The notes under the pieces: model-generated | Databases searched by the model: none | What the model saw: the letters and a program-made list of their open reading frames with translations, nothing else | What the model was told of the DNA's origin: nothing | DNA from: a virus | DNA length: 64,000 nt | Strand: one strand, 5' to 3' | IMG/VR virus record: IMGVR_UViG_3300042894_002372 | Coordinates: 16,421-80,420 of that record | Translations under genes and position numbers: made by a program | Shown: positions 15,496 to 24,061 of the stretch, in pieces | How positions within the stretch are numbered: position 1 is the first letter of the stretch | How the letters are laid out: each line of letters begins with the position of its first letter

Positions 15496-18153
15496 TCACC
15501 ATTCAAATAAAGTTTGGAATGTATTCTCTGTGTTGGTGGCACTTGCCAAGTCCCAATCCAGCACACCCAACAAGTTGTCAATTTTTTGATCCACAACAGT
15601 GGCCTCCATCAATCCATCATCAAATGGCAGTTCTGTGAACCAAGCAGGCAAGCGTTGTTCATCTGTGGGATAACCAATTGACGTCCACCCAAGAGCATTG
15701 CTTTTAAGTTTACACACAATAGTTTTCATACCATCAACAATTTGCATACTGTAGTTGTCGCCATTCATTTTCCGCATGTTGTTCCAGTTCATGGCAGCTC
15801 GCACATGTCCTGGCATATTGGCTTTGCCAAGCCTTGCCTCTTCTGCACCATACTTGGTCAAGTTGTTCACACGCTTGGGCGACCCTTTTTCCCAGCCCGG
15901 ACGTTCCATAAACTCATATTTGAATTCACGAATACGTGCTACAATGGAATCTCTGTCAGCACCATGCAATGTACTATTTAGAATTTCCAACAAGAAGTCT
16001 TGAATTACCTTAGGTGTATCACTACGCTTCAAGTCCAGGCCCATGGCCTTGGTCTTGCCCTTCTTGCCTTCCACATCCAGTCGCTTGCCTTCCAAGTCAA
16101 TGATGTTCACAGCATAGCGTTTCTTTGTGATAAACAGGCCACGATCTGCCACCAGTTCTCGACCTGCCGCAATCAACGCACCCATCTCTCTTGGACAGTG
16201 AAATGCCTGTTCCATGAAGCCTGGAAAACTCTCATTCACTTGTTCAGCAATAGAGTCATACAAGGCAATGGCAGTTTCCTTGTTCCACGCCATACGACCT
16301 TCTGCTACTTCTTTCTTCAGCACTGGCCACGCAGTAAAGTAGCAGGAGTCTGTGTCACCATAGATGATGGCTTCGCCGGTGTGATCATACACACCTGTGA
16401 TACATTCGTTGATGTGTGCATCCATGTGCCGGGCAATGGCACGACCAGTTAGTGTAGTGCTTTGTCCAATGCGATGATCGAAGAACCTGCAACCAGGATT
16501 TAAAATAGCACCATATAACGAGTTCAAGTTAATCTTCTTGACCAACTGTCGCTTGTCCCAGAATGCTTCTTCTTTCTTGTCCCGGGCTGTTTTCTTTTTG
16601 GCCTGTAGTTCTTTACGTTCACTGTACCAACGTTCCAACAAGCCTGGGATGATACCCTTCTTTTCGTATGTGAGAATAGTACCGTTAGCACTCATGATCC
16701 AAGGCTGATTGCTGTCAAACATGATGGTCCAGATCTCTGCGGCACTGTGTGTGCTTTCTGTGCCATCTTGCCAGTCAATAGTGATCTCTGTGCCACGTTG
16801 CTGTTCCATTACCGCAGTGTATTCCAAACTGCCAAACAAGCCCTCCCAGGCAGCCGCAAAACTTGCACCCTTGGCAATTTTTTCTTTGATGTAGTGATCA
16901 CTCATGATGGGACGCAGTTGGCCTACTACAGTTTCTGGTCCCATGTTCATGGCACGAATGGCCGATGGATATAGACTGTTGATGTCGACTGATCCAATCC
17001 AGTCATGCAGGCCCTTCTTTGGATACGCAACATACGCACCTGCGGCCTGGGTGTCATCGTCTGTGAGTCGTTGCTTGCGATTGGGCACTACCATGCCACG
17101 TTCGTGCGCTTCATTGATAATGGCCTGCTCAGTCACTGCCACAGCACCCATTGTGGTTTGTAGTAGCACAGTATTGGCGTGTGCCAGTTCGCTGGCTAGA
17201 CTCAAGAACTGTAGTTTACGATCCAGTTTGTGCAACAACAGTGTATCTTGTCTGTTGTATTCAATAAACTTTTTAAAGTGTTGGTTGTACAAAGCATCCA
17301 GGGTGCCTTCAAACTGTGTCTTGCGTTCGTTGAGTTCGTACTCGCCAATGGCATCTAAACTGTACGAATGGCGTTCTTCATATGTGTACTTGCGATACAG
17401 TTGCATATAGTCCATATGCACACGACCAATCAAGTCATATGTTTGGCTTTCACTGCCAAAGCGTTCAAACATACGCATCTTGGGCAGTTGTCCCCACAGA
17501 CAGAACTTACGTGTGTCGTCTTTGCTCAGCACACGAGTGCAACGATTCACAGTGTAGGGAATATCGTAGCCTTCTGAGTTCCAGCCACTCAGCACGTCTG
17601 CATCTTCGATCAAGTCCAGGAATGTTTTGATCATGTCCTCTTCTCGTTCAAACAAGATGGTATTTTCAAAGTCCTTCACAAGATCTTGTGCAGTTGCCCA
17701 CGATAAGCCTTTGGGCGGAACTGCCAATGTGACCAATTGATCTAACCAGTTCAGGTAGACTGAGATTGCAGTGATGGGGTTGAATGGATCATCCACAGGC
17801 GAGAAACCTCGTTCTTTGTCAAAGTCTACCTCAATGTCGAAAAATGCAACATTGAGTTCTGGAGCGTCTTGGTCTTTGTAGTTTTCTTCTAAGCAACGAA
17901 AGATAGGGTTAATATCACTCTCATACAATTGTTTGCTAGAGTGCATGCGAACTTCCTTGCGGAACTCTTTGTTGTTGCGTGTTGAGAAACGACTCACAGG
18001 TGTTCCATAGATACTTTGGAACTTGCCTCGAGGGTCATCGTAGTAAAAGATGTAGTTGGCAGGATACTCTTGGTATTTCCTCACGCCGTCTCGGCGTTCT
18101 ACAACGTGGATGCGATCGTGTTCACGATCAAATAGTGCGTCAATATAACTCAT
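15496..18153 (-). CDS. 43: Family B DNA polymerase, T4 gp43-like
   Basis: 885 residues, about the T4 gp43 length (898). All exonuclease motifs are present: FDIE (106-108 region), NSEGYDIP and YNRQD. Polymerase motif A (DINSLYPSAI), motif B (KKINLNSLYGA) and motif C (YGDTDS) follow in order. It is the replicative polymerase with proofreading, acting with gp45 and gp44. The leader between DsbA and gp43 contains two small hairpins, and gp43 of T4 and RB69 is known to repress its own translation by binding a leader hairpin. The start is after GGAG. Confidence 0.97.
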   Translation of the reverse strand: MSYIDALFDREHDRIHVVERRDGVRKYQEYPANYIFYYDDPRGKFQSIYGTPVSRFSTRNNKEFRKEVRMHSSKQLYESDINPIFRCLEENYKDQDAPELNVAFFDIEVDFDKERGFSPVDDPFNPITAISVYLNWLDQLVTLAVPPKGLSWATAQDLVKDFENTILFEREEDMIKTFLDLIEDADVLSGWNSEGYDIPYTVNRCTRVLSKDDTRKFCLWGQLPKMRMFERFGSESQTYDLIGRVHMDYMQLYRKYTYEERHSYSLDAIGEYELNERKTQFEGTLDALYNQHFKKFIEYNRQDTLLLHKLDRKLQFLSLASELAHANTVLLQTTMGAVAVTEQAIINEAHERGMVVPNRKQRLTDDDTQAAGAYVAYPKKGLHDWIGSVDINSLYPSAIRAMNMGPETVVGQLRPIMSDHYIKEKIAKGASFAAAWEGLFGSLEYTAVMEQQRGTEITIDWQDGTESTHSAAEIWTIMFDSNQPWIMSANGTILTYEKKGIIPGLLERWYSERKELQAKKKTARDKKEEAFWDKRQLVKKINLNSLYGAILNPGCRFFDHRIGQSTTLTGRAIARHMDAHINECITGVYDHTGEAIIYGDTDSCYFTAWPVLKKEVAEGRMAWNKETAIALYDSIAEQVNESFPGFMEQAFHCPREMGALIAAGRELVADRGLFITKKRYAVNIIDLEGKRLDVEGKKGKTKAMGLDLKRSDTPKVIQDFLLEILNSTLHGADRDSIVARIREFKYEFMERPGWEKGSPKRVNNLTKYGAEEARLGKANMPGHVRAAMNWNNMRKMNGDNYSMQIVDGMKTIVCKLKSNALGWTSIGYPTDEQRLPAWFTELPFDDGLMEATVVDQKIDNLLGVLDWDLASATNTENTFQTLFEW

Positions 18154-18187
18154 AGTCTCCGTTTGTGGCCGGTAAGCCGTGATTCAT

Positions 18188-18222
18188 GTTCCTTACGGGA
18201 ACGACTCGCTGTTGTAAAACAG
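18188..18222 (-). promoter_or_regulatory. Tandem hairpins in the gp43 leader, possible autogenous operator
   Basis: Minus-strand transcript: CUGUU-UUAC-AACAG then GUUCC-CGUAA-GGAAC, two 5-bp stems with short loops, 35-70 bases before the gp43 ATG. T4-like gp43 represses its own mRNA at a hairpin near the start; here the hairpins lie further upstream, so the analogy is only suggestive. Confidence 0.4.
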
Positions 18223-18225
18223 TAC

Positions 18226-18489
18226 TTATAGAGTTTTGCCAACAGTCTCAAGAATTGTTTCAAGTGTTTCGTGGTCTTGTTTTTCTTTACCAAATTCAGC
18301 TTTGTGTGCTAACTTGATAGCCTTCTTTAAGATGGCAGGCTTGACTTCTAGTTCCTCAGCAATGGCTTTGATGGTGTCGTTGAGACCACCTTGCAGTGTG
18401 TCAATTTCGTGCATGACCTGCATGCCCTCGTTGATGATTTGAACGAGTTTGATCTTTTGATCGCCGTTGAATGATTTGGGTTGTGACAT
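18226..18489 (-). CDS. dsbA: DsbA-like double-stranded DNA-binding protein
   Basis: 87 residues, as T4 DsbA (89). The pattern IINEGMQVMHEIDTLQGGLNDTIKAIAEELEVKPAILKKAIKLAHK follows that of DsbA (helical, D..Lgv..k.fn.Ll.lyhk). DsbA is a late-expressed DNA-binding protein near late-transcription genes in T4. Here it lies just before gp43 with its own sigma70 promoter, so it is probably early. Confidence 0.6.
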   Translation of the reverse strand: MSQPKSFNGDQKIKLVQIINEGMQVMHEIDTLQGGLNDTIKAIAEELEVKPAILKKAIKLAHKAEFGKEKQDHETLETILETVGKTL

Positions 18490-18508
18490 AAAATGCTCCT
18501 TGTTTTCT

Positions 18509-18537
18509 ATTATATACTTGTTCTAGCGCAAAGTCAA
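18509..18537 (-). promoter_or_regulatory. sigma70-type promoter of dsbA/gp43
   Basis: Minus-strand TTGACT (18532-18537), 17 bases, TATAAT (18509-18514), followed by AAGGAG and the dsbA ATG. Confidence 0.9.
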
Positions 18538-18563
18538 ATATTGTTTGGCTCAAGATTACCAAA

Positions 18564-18571
18564 TAAATATC
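18564..18571 (+). promoter_or_regulatory. Late motif of the leaderless kind before 18575
   Basis: TAAATATC followed by TGC and the ATG at 18575. There is no Shine-Dalgarno. If this is a T4-type late -10 element, transcription would start at or next to the A of ATG. Confidence 0.5.
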
Positions 18572-18574
18572 TGC

Positions 18575-19456
18575 ATGTCAAAAATATATGTAGAAATAAA
18601 CCAAGCAATTGATTTTAACATTGATATTTACAATACCCCCATTGGTGAACAGTTCTTTAATCAGCATGTGGAAATTACCAAACAAGATCCAGTTCGTGCA
18701 GTGCCTGTTGTTACAGATTTTACCAAATACACAATTAACTATTTTATAAAATTAATCGAAGAAGCACGTGACACCAATACAGTAGACTGGTCCATGTACA
18801 ATATTCAAGCCGGCCCGGAACATTACGAGTCTAACCAGTTGCATTTTAATTCAATGCATAAAGATTTAGAAGTAACAGCAGGAATCAACAAATATGCAGG
18901 ACTTGATAAAGAACAAATAAAATTAGTTGACGAATTGCATTGTTGCCTGCACAGTTTAGAAACCACTGAAGCCCCTCTTGATTACAATTTTACAGGACGG
19001 TCGTTTGCTAACATTAGTTATTTTATTAATGGCCCAACAGACAATCAAATGCCCGAGCCTGTAAAATTTGCCAGAGTAATCAAACCAGGCGAGGTACAGT
19101 TAGATTACCCGTATGTGGGCAAAGAACCATTCTTTTGCATGATGCACAATGATAATTCAATGTTATTACAAACTTGTAAAATGATTGATCGTGTCAGCCT
19201 TAATTGGAAATTACATCTCAACGATTTCAATGGTACCCACTGGGGGCCAGCGCCGTGGCCCAATGATGTGAATGCCGCGCTCACTGAGTGGTACTATACA
19301 AATCAACTTGACCTAACAATGCTAGGATACAGTTTAGAAAAAATAATAGACCATACTGGATTTTGTATTCCAGGTAGAATTGACAATCTGTCCAAACTTG
19401 AGTACATGAGAAACACTCCAAACATCCAGATCACTGGATATCAACTTATTAATTAA
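18575..19456 (+). CDS. Unknown phage protein (293 aa)
   Basis: No domain is recognised. The start at 18575 is chosen because a late motif lies directly before it and the 10 extra codons upstream add nothing. The protein is rich in Asn, Asp and Tyr, has several Cys/His (HCCLHSLE near 140, FCMMHNDN near 190), and lacks membrane segments or signal peptide. It forms a plus-strand pair with the 456-residue gene two bases downstream, opposite to all neighbours. Confidence 0.6.
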   Translation: MSKIYVEINQAIDFNIDIYNTPIGEQFFNQHVEITKQDPVRAVPVVTDFTKYTINYFIKLIEEARDTNTVDWSMYNIQAGPEHYESNQLHFNSMHKDLEVTAGINKYAGLDKEQIKLVDELHCCLHSLETTEAPLDYNFTGRSFANISYFINGPTDNQMPEPVKFARVIKPGEVQLDYPYVGKEPFFCMMHNDNSMLLQTCKMIDRVSLNWKLHLNDFNGTHWGPAPWPNDVNAALTEWYYTNQLDLTMLGYSLEKIIDHTGFCIPGRIDNLSKLEYMRNTPNIQITGYQLIN

Positions 19457-19458
19457 AC

Positions 19459-20829
19459 ATGAATAAAGATTTTCCAAACATTGCAGTGGTACTGTACGAC
19501 AATTTAAAACCTGAATGTGCTGATATCGCACAGAACTTGATTGACTTGACTGAGTTTAAACTGTGCGGGCGATACCAGTTTAATCTATATCAAACAAAAA
19601 CGCTCACTGAAGAATTAAAAAAACTGGCTGAGCAAGGGTACGACTGGGCCGGCGTAGTTGCCGCTGGAAACTTCTTGCAAAATCAAACATTGGTAATTGA
19701 CACAATTGAACATGCCAAATTAGAAAATGCACCAATGGCCTGTCACATATTAGATCGTGGCGGCTATTATCATTTACACCCACAATGGTTTGCACTTGAT
19801 TTACAGGCATGGACAGCAGTTGGTCAACCTGCATTCGAAGAACAGTCTGGCCCAGTCACGTTTACTACACGTAAAACACATCGTGATACAGACAATGCAC
19901 ACGATGATTATACTCCTTGGTGGGTAGCACCCGAGTCAGAAGAGTTGGTAGAATACACTAGCGATTATCAATATACCGGTATCAATGTTATTGCTGAGTT
20001 TATTCGTGCCGGGCACCGCATAACTAATATTTCCAATGAGATCAGACAGAAGAAAAATTATTGCTATCCTGATCATGGACATGACGATATTGTAAAACTA
20101 ATTGCTGATAAAAATCACGAGCCCCAGGACGAAGCACTTTGGTGGTTTGGATTTGCTATGCGGCAAATTACCAAAAACTTGGACACTGGTTATTATGTGT
20201 TGAACACCGAAACATTGATTGATCCGCAAGAGATGAAACGTCGGCCGCTTGATTGTTTTGTTGGGGTATGTGGCGGACTCAAGCCTGCTTGTATAACTGG
20301 CAATGATAATTTTGTTGCCAACACCATTGTGTATCTATTTGATATCAGCCGAGCGGCAATAGAGTGGCAGCAGTATTTGTTGGCAGAGTGGAACGGTGAT
20401 TTTGATGTGTTTGAAAGTGTTTGGCACAAATTTCAATCAGCGCATCCAGACTATGGTCCTATGTATCACAGTCATCAGTCAATCGCTGACAACATAGATT
20501 GGTTTTTGAACAATGCCGGATTAACAAGAACTGATTTTCGCGCAAGATGGATCAAGTATTGTGGCATGACACACACATTTGTACACCTTGACCTTATGGA
20601 TGCTGACGCCACTGCAAAAATACTAGAAATAACCAATCAATCTGCGTTGGGATCCTATTTGTGGACCAGCAATGCATTTGTCATGGACTATCTGATGTTT
20701 TTTAAAACTCGGGCCTGGGCCTTGAACAAGACTCAGAGCTTTATCAACGAACTTGCTGCCAATACTGCACAACCTATTTTGTTAGAGAATCAAGGTTCTC
20801 TTAAACACATATTACCCAATGTGCAGTAG
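19459..20829 (+). CDS. Unknown phage protein, possible glycosyltransferase/methyltransferase-like fusion (456 aa)
   Basis: The N-terminal third (GYDWAGVVAAGNFLQN and CHILDRGGYYHLHPQWFALDLQAW) resembles glycosyltransferase-like proteins of marine phages that describe a sugar site. The segment CFVGVCGGLKPACITG and NTIVYLFDISRAAIEWQQYLL near 270-320 looks like a Rossmann region with an acidic strand end, as in methyltransferases. Both comparisons are weak. The 3' end overlaps the end of the opposite-strand gene at 20812 by 18 bases. Confidence 0.5.
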   Translation: MNKDFPNIAVVLYDNLKPECADIAQNLIDLTEFKLCGRYQFNLYQTKTLTEELKKLAEQGYDWAGVVAAGNFLQNQTLVIDTIEHAKLENAPMACHILDRGGYYHLHPQWFALDLQAWTAVGQPAFEEQSGPVTFTTRKTHRDTDNAHDDYTPWWVAPESEELVEYTSDYQYTGINVIAEFIRAGHRITNISNEIRQKKNYCYPDHGHDDIVKLIADKNHEPQDEALWWFGFAMRQITKNLDTGYYVLNTETLIDPQEMKRRPLDCFVGVCGGLKPACITGNDNFVANTIVYLFDISRAAIEWQQYLLAEWNGDFDVFESVWHKFQSAHPDYGPMYHSHQSIADNIDWFLNNAGLTRTDFRARWIKYCGMTHTFVHLDLMDADATAKILEITNQSALGSYLWTSNAFVMDYLMFFKTRAWALNKTQSFINELAANTAQPILLENQGSLKHILPNVQ

Positions 20830-21477
20830 AATGATGTCTTTTTGATCAACCAACCGATGCTGTACCCAGTTGGAACTGCAATGTACATGTGTGCGATCAA
20901 ACATGCCAATTGACCCCAGCTGGTAGTTGTACACACCGTCCAACAGCCAGGTGTCCACAATAGACGGAGTTCCTGCCCAGCAATGATTGACTTCCTGAGT
21001 CTGACTAACAGTGCTTATAACAGGAAATCGATTGTTGTCGGCAATAAATTCTTTAAAGTATTGCTGTAAGTCATCATTAGTCAAGAATGCCCGATCCCAT
21101 ATTACAGTTTTAAACACCCCGTTGATATTTTCATCTAATGGGATGATTGCACTTTTGGCATAATTTAGATCTGTGGTAGGGTATACACCGTCAACATGCA
21201 GTTGGTGCGGCAAGTATTGTCGCTGATAGGCCATGTAAAAGAATGTACCGCGAGGAACATACCGATATAAAATATCACCCATTCGCCGAAATGCTTCATC
21301 ACCTGGCTGCAATATGTGTCTGCGATCAATGTTTGTAATTTCCTGTCCATAGATGCGCAGTGAATCTTCAACACTGTAAGGACGATCCACTGGATCAACA
21401 TCAATAAGTGCTGCCAGGTCAGATTTAAACCACACAATGTCGTCAGCAGTTAGTGCATTTTCAAAAGTTTCAACCAT
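20812..21477 (-). CDS. 2-oxoglutarate/Fe(II) oxygenase-like protein (221 aa)
   Basis: The iron site is readable as LPHQLHVDG (His-x-Asp, about 93-101), and a distal His with the 2-oxoglutarate Arg is likely in THVHCSSNWVQHRL near 200. Such enzymes hydroxylate proteins, nucleic acids or small molecules. The gene overlaps the next oxygenase gene by 8 bases, so the two may act together. Confidence 0.6.
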   Translation of the reverse strand: MVETFENALTADDIVWFKSDLAALIDVDPVDRPYSVEDSLRIYGQEITNIDRRHILQPGDEAFRRMGDILYRYVPRGTFFYMAYQRQYLPHQLHVDGVYPTTDLNYAKSAIIPLDENINGVFKTVIWDRAFLTNDDLQQYFKEFIADNNRFPVISTVSQTQEVNHCWAGTPSIVDTWLLDGVYNYQLGSIGMFDRTHVHCSSNWVQHRLVDQKDIILLHIG

Positions 21478-22183
21478 TTTTTATCGCCTCTCGATAGCTG
21501 TTTACAACCAAGTGATTCCACTCTGGGTTGCGCCATGCGCCGTGTACAATCATGTGGAATCGATCAGTATCACTGTTGTTATGTACTGCATGCTGATAGT
21601 GGTTGTTGAACAAAAATACACTGCCGCTATTTCTAAAAGGCACAGTGCCATGTATGTTGGTTAGTCTGCAATCCTCTGGATTGTTTAGAGAAATGTTTAC
21701 AGCGGCACCAGGGGTATTGTTTACATTGTCGCTATGGGGTGCAATGTATCCTCCAGGTTCGACCAACATGTATCGTAGTCGTTGATATTGATTGTACGGA
21801 AACACATCTTTAAAAAATTTCACAGTAACCGGGCACTGATCTTGTATTTCAGTCCAATTGTACTTGACTTTGTCAGGATCTAGGCCATATGTCTGCGGAA
21901 CATTAGTCATTGTAGCACCGATGCCATGTACAGCCAAACTACGCCAGCCCTTCATTCCCGCTTCTTCGCCGCGATGGAATACAAACATGTCTCGCAAGGC
22001 CTGTGCTTCTTGGTACATTTCTGCGTAGGGTGCGTCAATACCAAGAATTTCTAGCCACGGTGCTTGACTGTGTTTTAAAATCCAATCAGCTTGGAAATGC
22101 ACATCGCCTTCTGGAAGTGGCAACAACTCAAATGTATTCTTATCATTGTATTGATCTAAAAATTCTTTAATCCACTGTTCCAT
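21470..22183 (-). CDS. Aspartyl/asparaginyl beta-hydroxylase-like 2OG oxygenase
   Basis: 237 residues. His-x-Asp in YIAPHSDNVN near 147, distal His in NNHYQHAVHNNSD near 195 and Arg in TDRFHMIVHG near 207 give the full 2OG-Fe(II) set. The nearest recognised family is aspartyl/asparaginyl beta-hydroxylase. Substrate unknown. It overlaps both its neighbours, the radical SAM gene upstream and the other oxygenase downstream. Confidence 0.75.
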   Translation of the reverse strand: MEQWIKEFLDQYNDKNTFELLPLPEGDVHFQADWILKHSQAPWLEILGIDAPYAEMYQEAQALRDMFVFHRGEEAGMKGWRSLAVHGIGATMTNVPQTYGLDPDKVKYNWTEIQDQCPVTVKFFKDVFPYNQYQRLRYMLVEPGGYIAPHSDNVNNTPGAAVNISLNNPEDCRLTNIHGTVPFRNSGSVFLFNNHYQHAVHNNSDTDRFHMIVHGAWRNPEWNHLVVNSYREAIKNG

Positions 22184-23246
22184 TGCTTATTTCCTTGTTG
22201 TTTAACACAGTGTTTAACACTTGTCTTTCCCAGTGTTGATACTTTCTACCACAATGAGAATCACACAAGATTAATCTGCCATCTTTGTATTTTTCTATTT
22301 TCCAACGTTCTTCAATTTGATTGAACCATTCTGTTGCGGCTTCAATTCCTATTTCGAGTGCATTGTTGTTGACATGGTCCACAATGGTCTTTAGTTGTGT
22401 GTGGACCAGATCGTACCAAGGTCCATCCATAAATGTACGGGGAAATGCACCAAGATAACAGCAAGGATACACTTCTCCATTGGCAGCAATAAAAATAGTT
22501 TCACTGCGATTGCTGTAACAATCCAGTGTTTCTTTTTCTTCTGGCGGCAGCCGTGGAGTTGTATGGTCTTTCCATTGTATTATTTGATCAATAGTGCGTG
22601 GCCCATTGCGGTCATCAACAATGCCTAAGATATGTGTCATATTTCCATGGCGGTCAAATGCTGGTCCGTAGTCCCGACCGTGATCAGTAAGATCAAATCT
22701 ATAAAACCCCAAGATTTTAGCCATGTCGCGACAGGCATCAATTTGATGCAAGTTATGTTGAAATTTAATCATTTTCCACACAGCACTACTGCCATTGGAC
22801 ATTGCCGTCTGCGCATTGCGAATGATATTTTGCCAGTTAGTGTCTACTCTATACATGGCATGAGTGTCTTCAAGCCCGTCAAGATCAAATATTATTTCCA
22901 CATTGCACTGACCAATGCGTGTCCAGAATTCTCGATCTCTGGCGCTGCCATTGGTATTGATTGTGATTCTAGTGGAGGGATTAACACTACGGAAGTACTC
23001 AACAATTTCCACAGCGTCTGGTGCCATTATGAAATCGCCAAAGTTGCCGCAAAAATCAATAAGCCTTAGTTGTCGAATAAAATCAACAGGAAATATCTGT
23101 TTTACTTGTTCCAGTGATAAAGATGTTTCAGGATACCCAAAGTTGTGCGGATATCCGTTTGCATTTCTTACACACAATGGGCATCGTGCGTTGCAAAGTG
23201 TTGTGAGTTCTAGGTGTATCTCTTTAACATTATCGATGGTGATCAT
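22167..23246 (-). CDS. SPASM-type radical SAM protein (359 aa)
   Basis: The cluster motif CNARCPLC lies at residues 18-25. The C-terminal part has the auxiliary-cluster Cys pattern LDCYSN, GEVYPCCYLG and LCDSHC. SPASM enzymes often modify peptides or sugars. It is transcribed with two 2OG oxygenases, so a combined modification pathway is possible. No good Shine-Dalgarno is seen before the ATG, and the leader is highly structured. Confidence 0.8.
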   Translation of the reverse strand: MITIDNVKEIHLELTTLCNARCPLCVRNANGYPHNFGYPETSLSLEQVKQIFPVDFIRQLRLIDFCGNFGDFIMAPDAVEIVEYFRSVNPSTRITINTNGSARDREFWTRIGQCNVEIIFDLDGLEDTHAMYRVDTNWQNIIRNAQTAMSNGSSAVWKMIKFQHNLHQIDACRDMAKILGFYRFDLTDHGRDYGPAFDRHGNMTHILGIVDDRNGPRTIDQIIQWKDHTTPRLPPEEKETLDCYSNRSETIFIAANGEVYPCCYLGAFPRTFMDGPWYDLVHTQLKTIVDHVNNNALEIGIEAATEWFNQIEERWKIEKYKDGRLILCDSHCGRKYQHWERQVLNTVLNNKEISNGTVD

Positions 23247-23266
23247 GATGTATATAGCTCACTTTT

Positions 23267-23346
23267 GGATTCCCGGTAGCGAATCGGGCCGTCCAAGGCA
23301 GCAGCCGCCTCACACTTACGGTAACAAGTACCGGTCCTAAGGTGTG
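23267..23346 (-). ncRNA. Structured leader RNA: three consecutive stem-loops
   Basis: Between the deaminase stop and the radical SAM start the minus-strand transcript can form three adjacent stems. The first (23311-23346) has an 8-bp outer stem CACAC(C)UUA/UAAGUGUG with one bulge and an inner stem CGGUA/UACCG. The second (23296-23310) is AGGC/GCCU with a 7-base loop. The third (23267-23294) has GGA/UCC and CCCG/CGGG. The 7-base loop lacks the U33 expected of a tRNA anticodon loop and there is no T-loop, so this is not a tRNA. A cis-regulatory element is possible. Confidence 0.4.
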
Positions 23347-23351
23347 TTCTT

Positions 23352-23984
23352 TTATTTGCCGGCAACTGCCAATGCGGCACCTTTGTTAAAACTTGGTGAC
23401 CAGGGTGAGTTGCCCTGCTTTAGACCTTTGCGCTTGCTCCATTCGTATCCTGCACGGTGCCCAGAGCAGTCTTTGGTACACTGTGACCCCAAGAAACTTA
23501 GTTCGTCTAAATGATCTTTTAAAAATGTATCAGCAAATGCCTTGCACAGTTGTCGGATGCGTGGGTTGGTTGTGGTCTTGACATGAAACTTTTTACGCAC
23601 TTCGTCCTGTGATGGATCTGCGTAGCCTGCATACACTTTGTGTACACCAGACTGGTTGATTAGGTCTGTGCAACTTTCACCATGCCGATCTGGCATGTCT
23701 TCTGTGCAAGGACTCAGTGTTGTGATTATGATGCTACCCGGGGGAATGTCGCCAAACTGTTCCTGATAAGCATCCATTGCCGCACGTTCTGCGTGTACAC
23801 GTGAACCATCTTCTGCAGGATAGTTTATGGCACTTACACAATTGTCGTTGGGATCTAGTACTGCGGCAGCCACCATGCCCAGGTCAGTGTGGTCACGTTT
23901 GCCTTGAACTATTTGACTGCAGAGATCCACTAGAATGTTATCTAGTTTGTCTAAGTTTTTGATTCTGAAGTCACTTAACAGCAT
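23352..23984 (-). CDS. Deaminase-fold protein fused to a GSQCTKDCSGH module
   Basis: 210 residues. The zinc deaminase motifs are HAERAAM (catalytic Glu, near 66) and TLSPCTEDMPDRHGESC (two zinc Cys with a long insert), close to the RibD-type deaminase layout. The last 50 residues form a separate module (FLGSQCTKDCSGHRAGY then SPSFNKGAAL) that I recognise as a recurrent attachment on virion or cargo proteins of aquatic phages. It could be a nucleotide deaminase or a delivered effector. The ATG is coupled (TAATG) to the 25-residue gene upstream. Confidence 0.65.
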   Translation of the reverse strand: MLLSDFRIKNLDKLDNILVDLCSQIVQGKRDHTDLGMVAAAVLDPNDNCVSAINYPAEDGSRVHAERAAMDAYQEQFGDIPPGSIIITTLSPCTEDMPDRHGESCTDLINQSGVHKVYAGYADPSQDEVRKKFHVKTTTNPRIRQLCKAFADTFLKDHLDELSFLGSQCTKDCSGHRAGYEWSKRKGLKQGNSPWSPSFNKGAALAVAGK

Positions 23985-24061
23985 TATACTGGTGAGTAGG
24001 GATTGCGGAAACGATCGTATCCGTCATCTTCTGGATATACAGGATAGTCGTTTGCGCTCAT
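23984..24061 (-). CDS. 25-residue microprotein coupled on both sides
   Basis: The ATG at 24061 overlaps the TGA of the upstream gene (ATGA), and the TAA overlaps the ATG of the deaminase gene (TAATG). This double coupling in a 78-base frame argues that it is translated. The product is acidic and aromatic (Tyr, Asp, Pro-rich: PVYPEDDGYDRFRNPYSP). Function unknown. Confidence 0.6.
   Translation of the reverse strand: MSANDYPVYPEDDGYDRFRNPYSPV

Noticed and set aside
23296-23310. Anticodon-like stem with a 7-base loop in the structured leader (possible tRNA)
   Set aside because: The loop lacks the invariant U before the anticodon, there is no T-loop sequence and the flanking stems do not form a cloverleaf.
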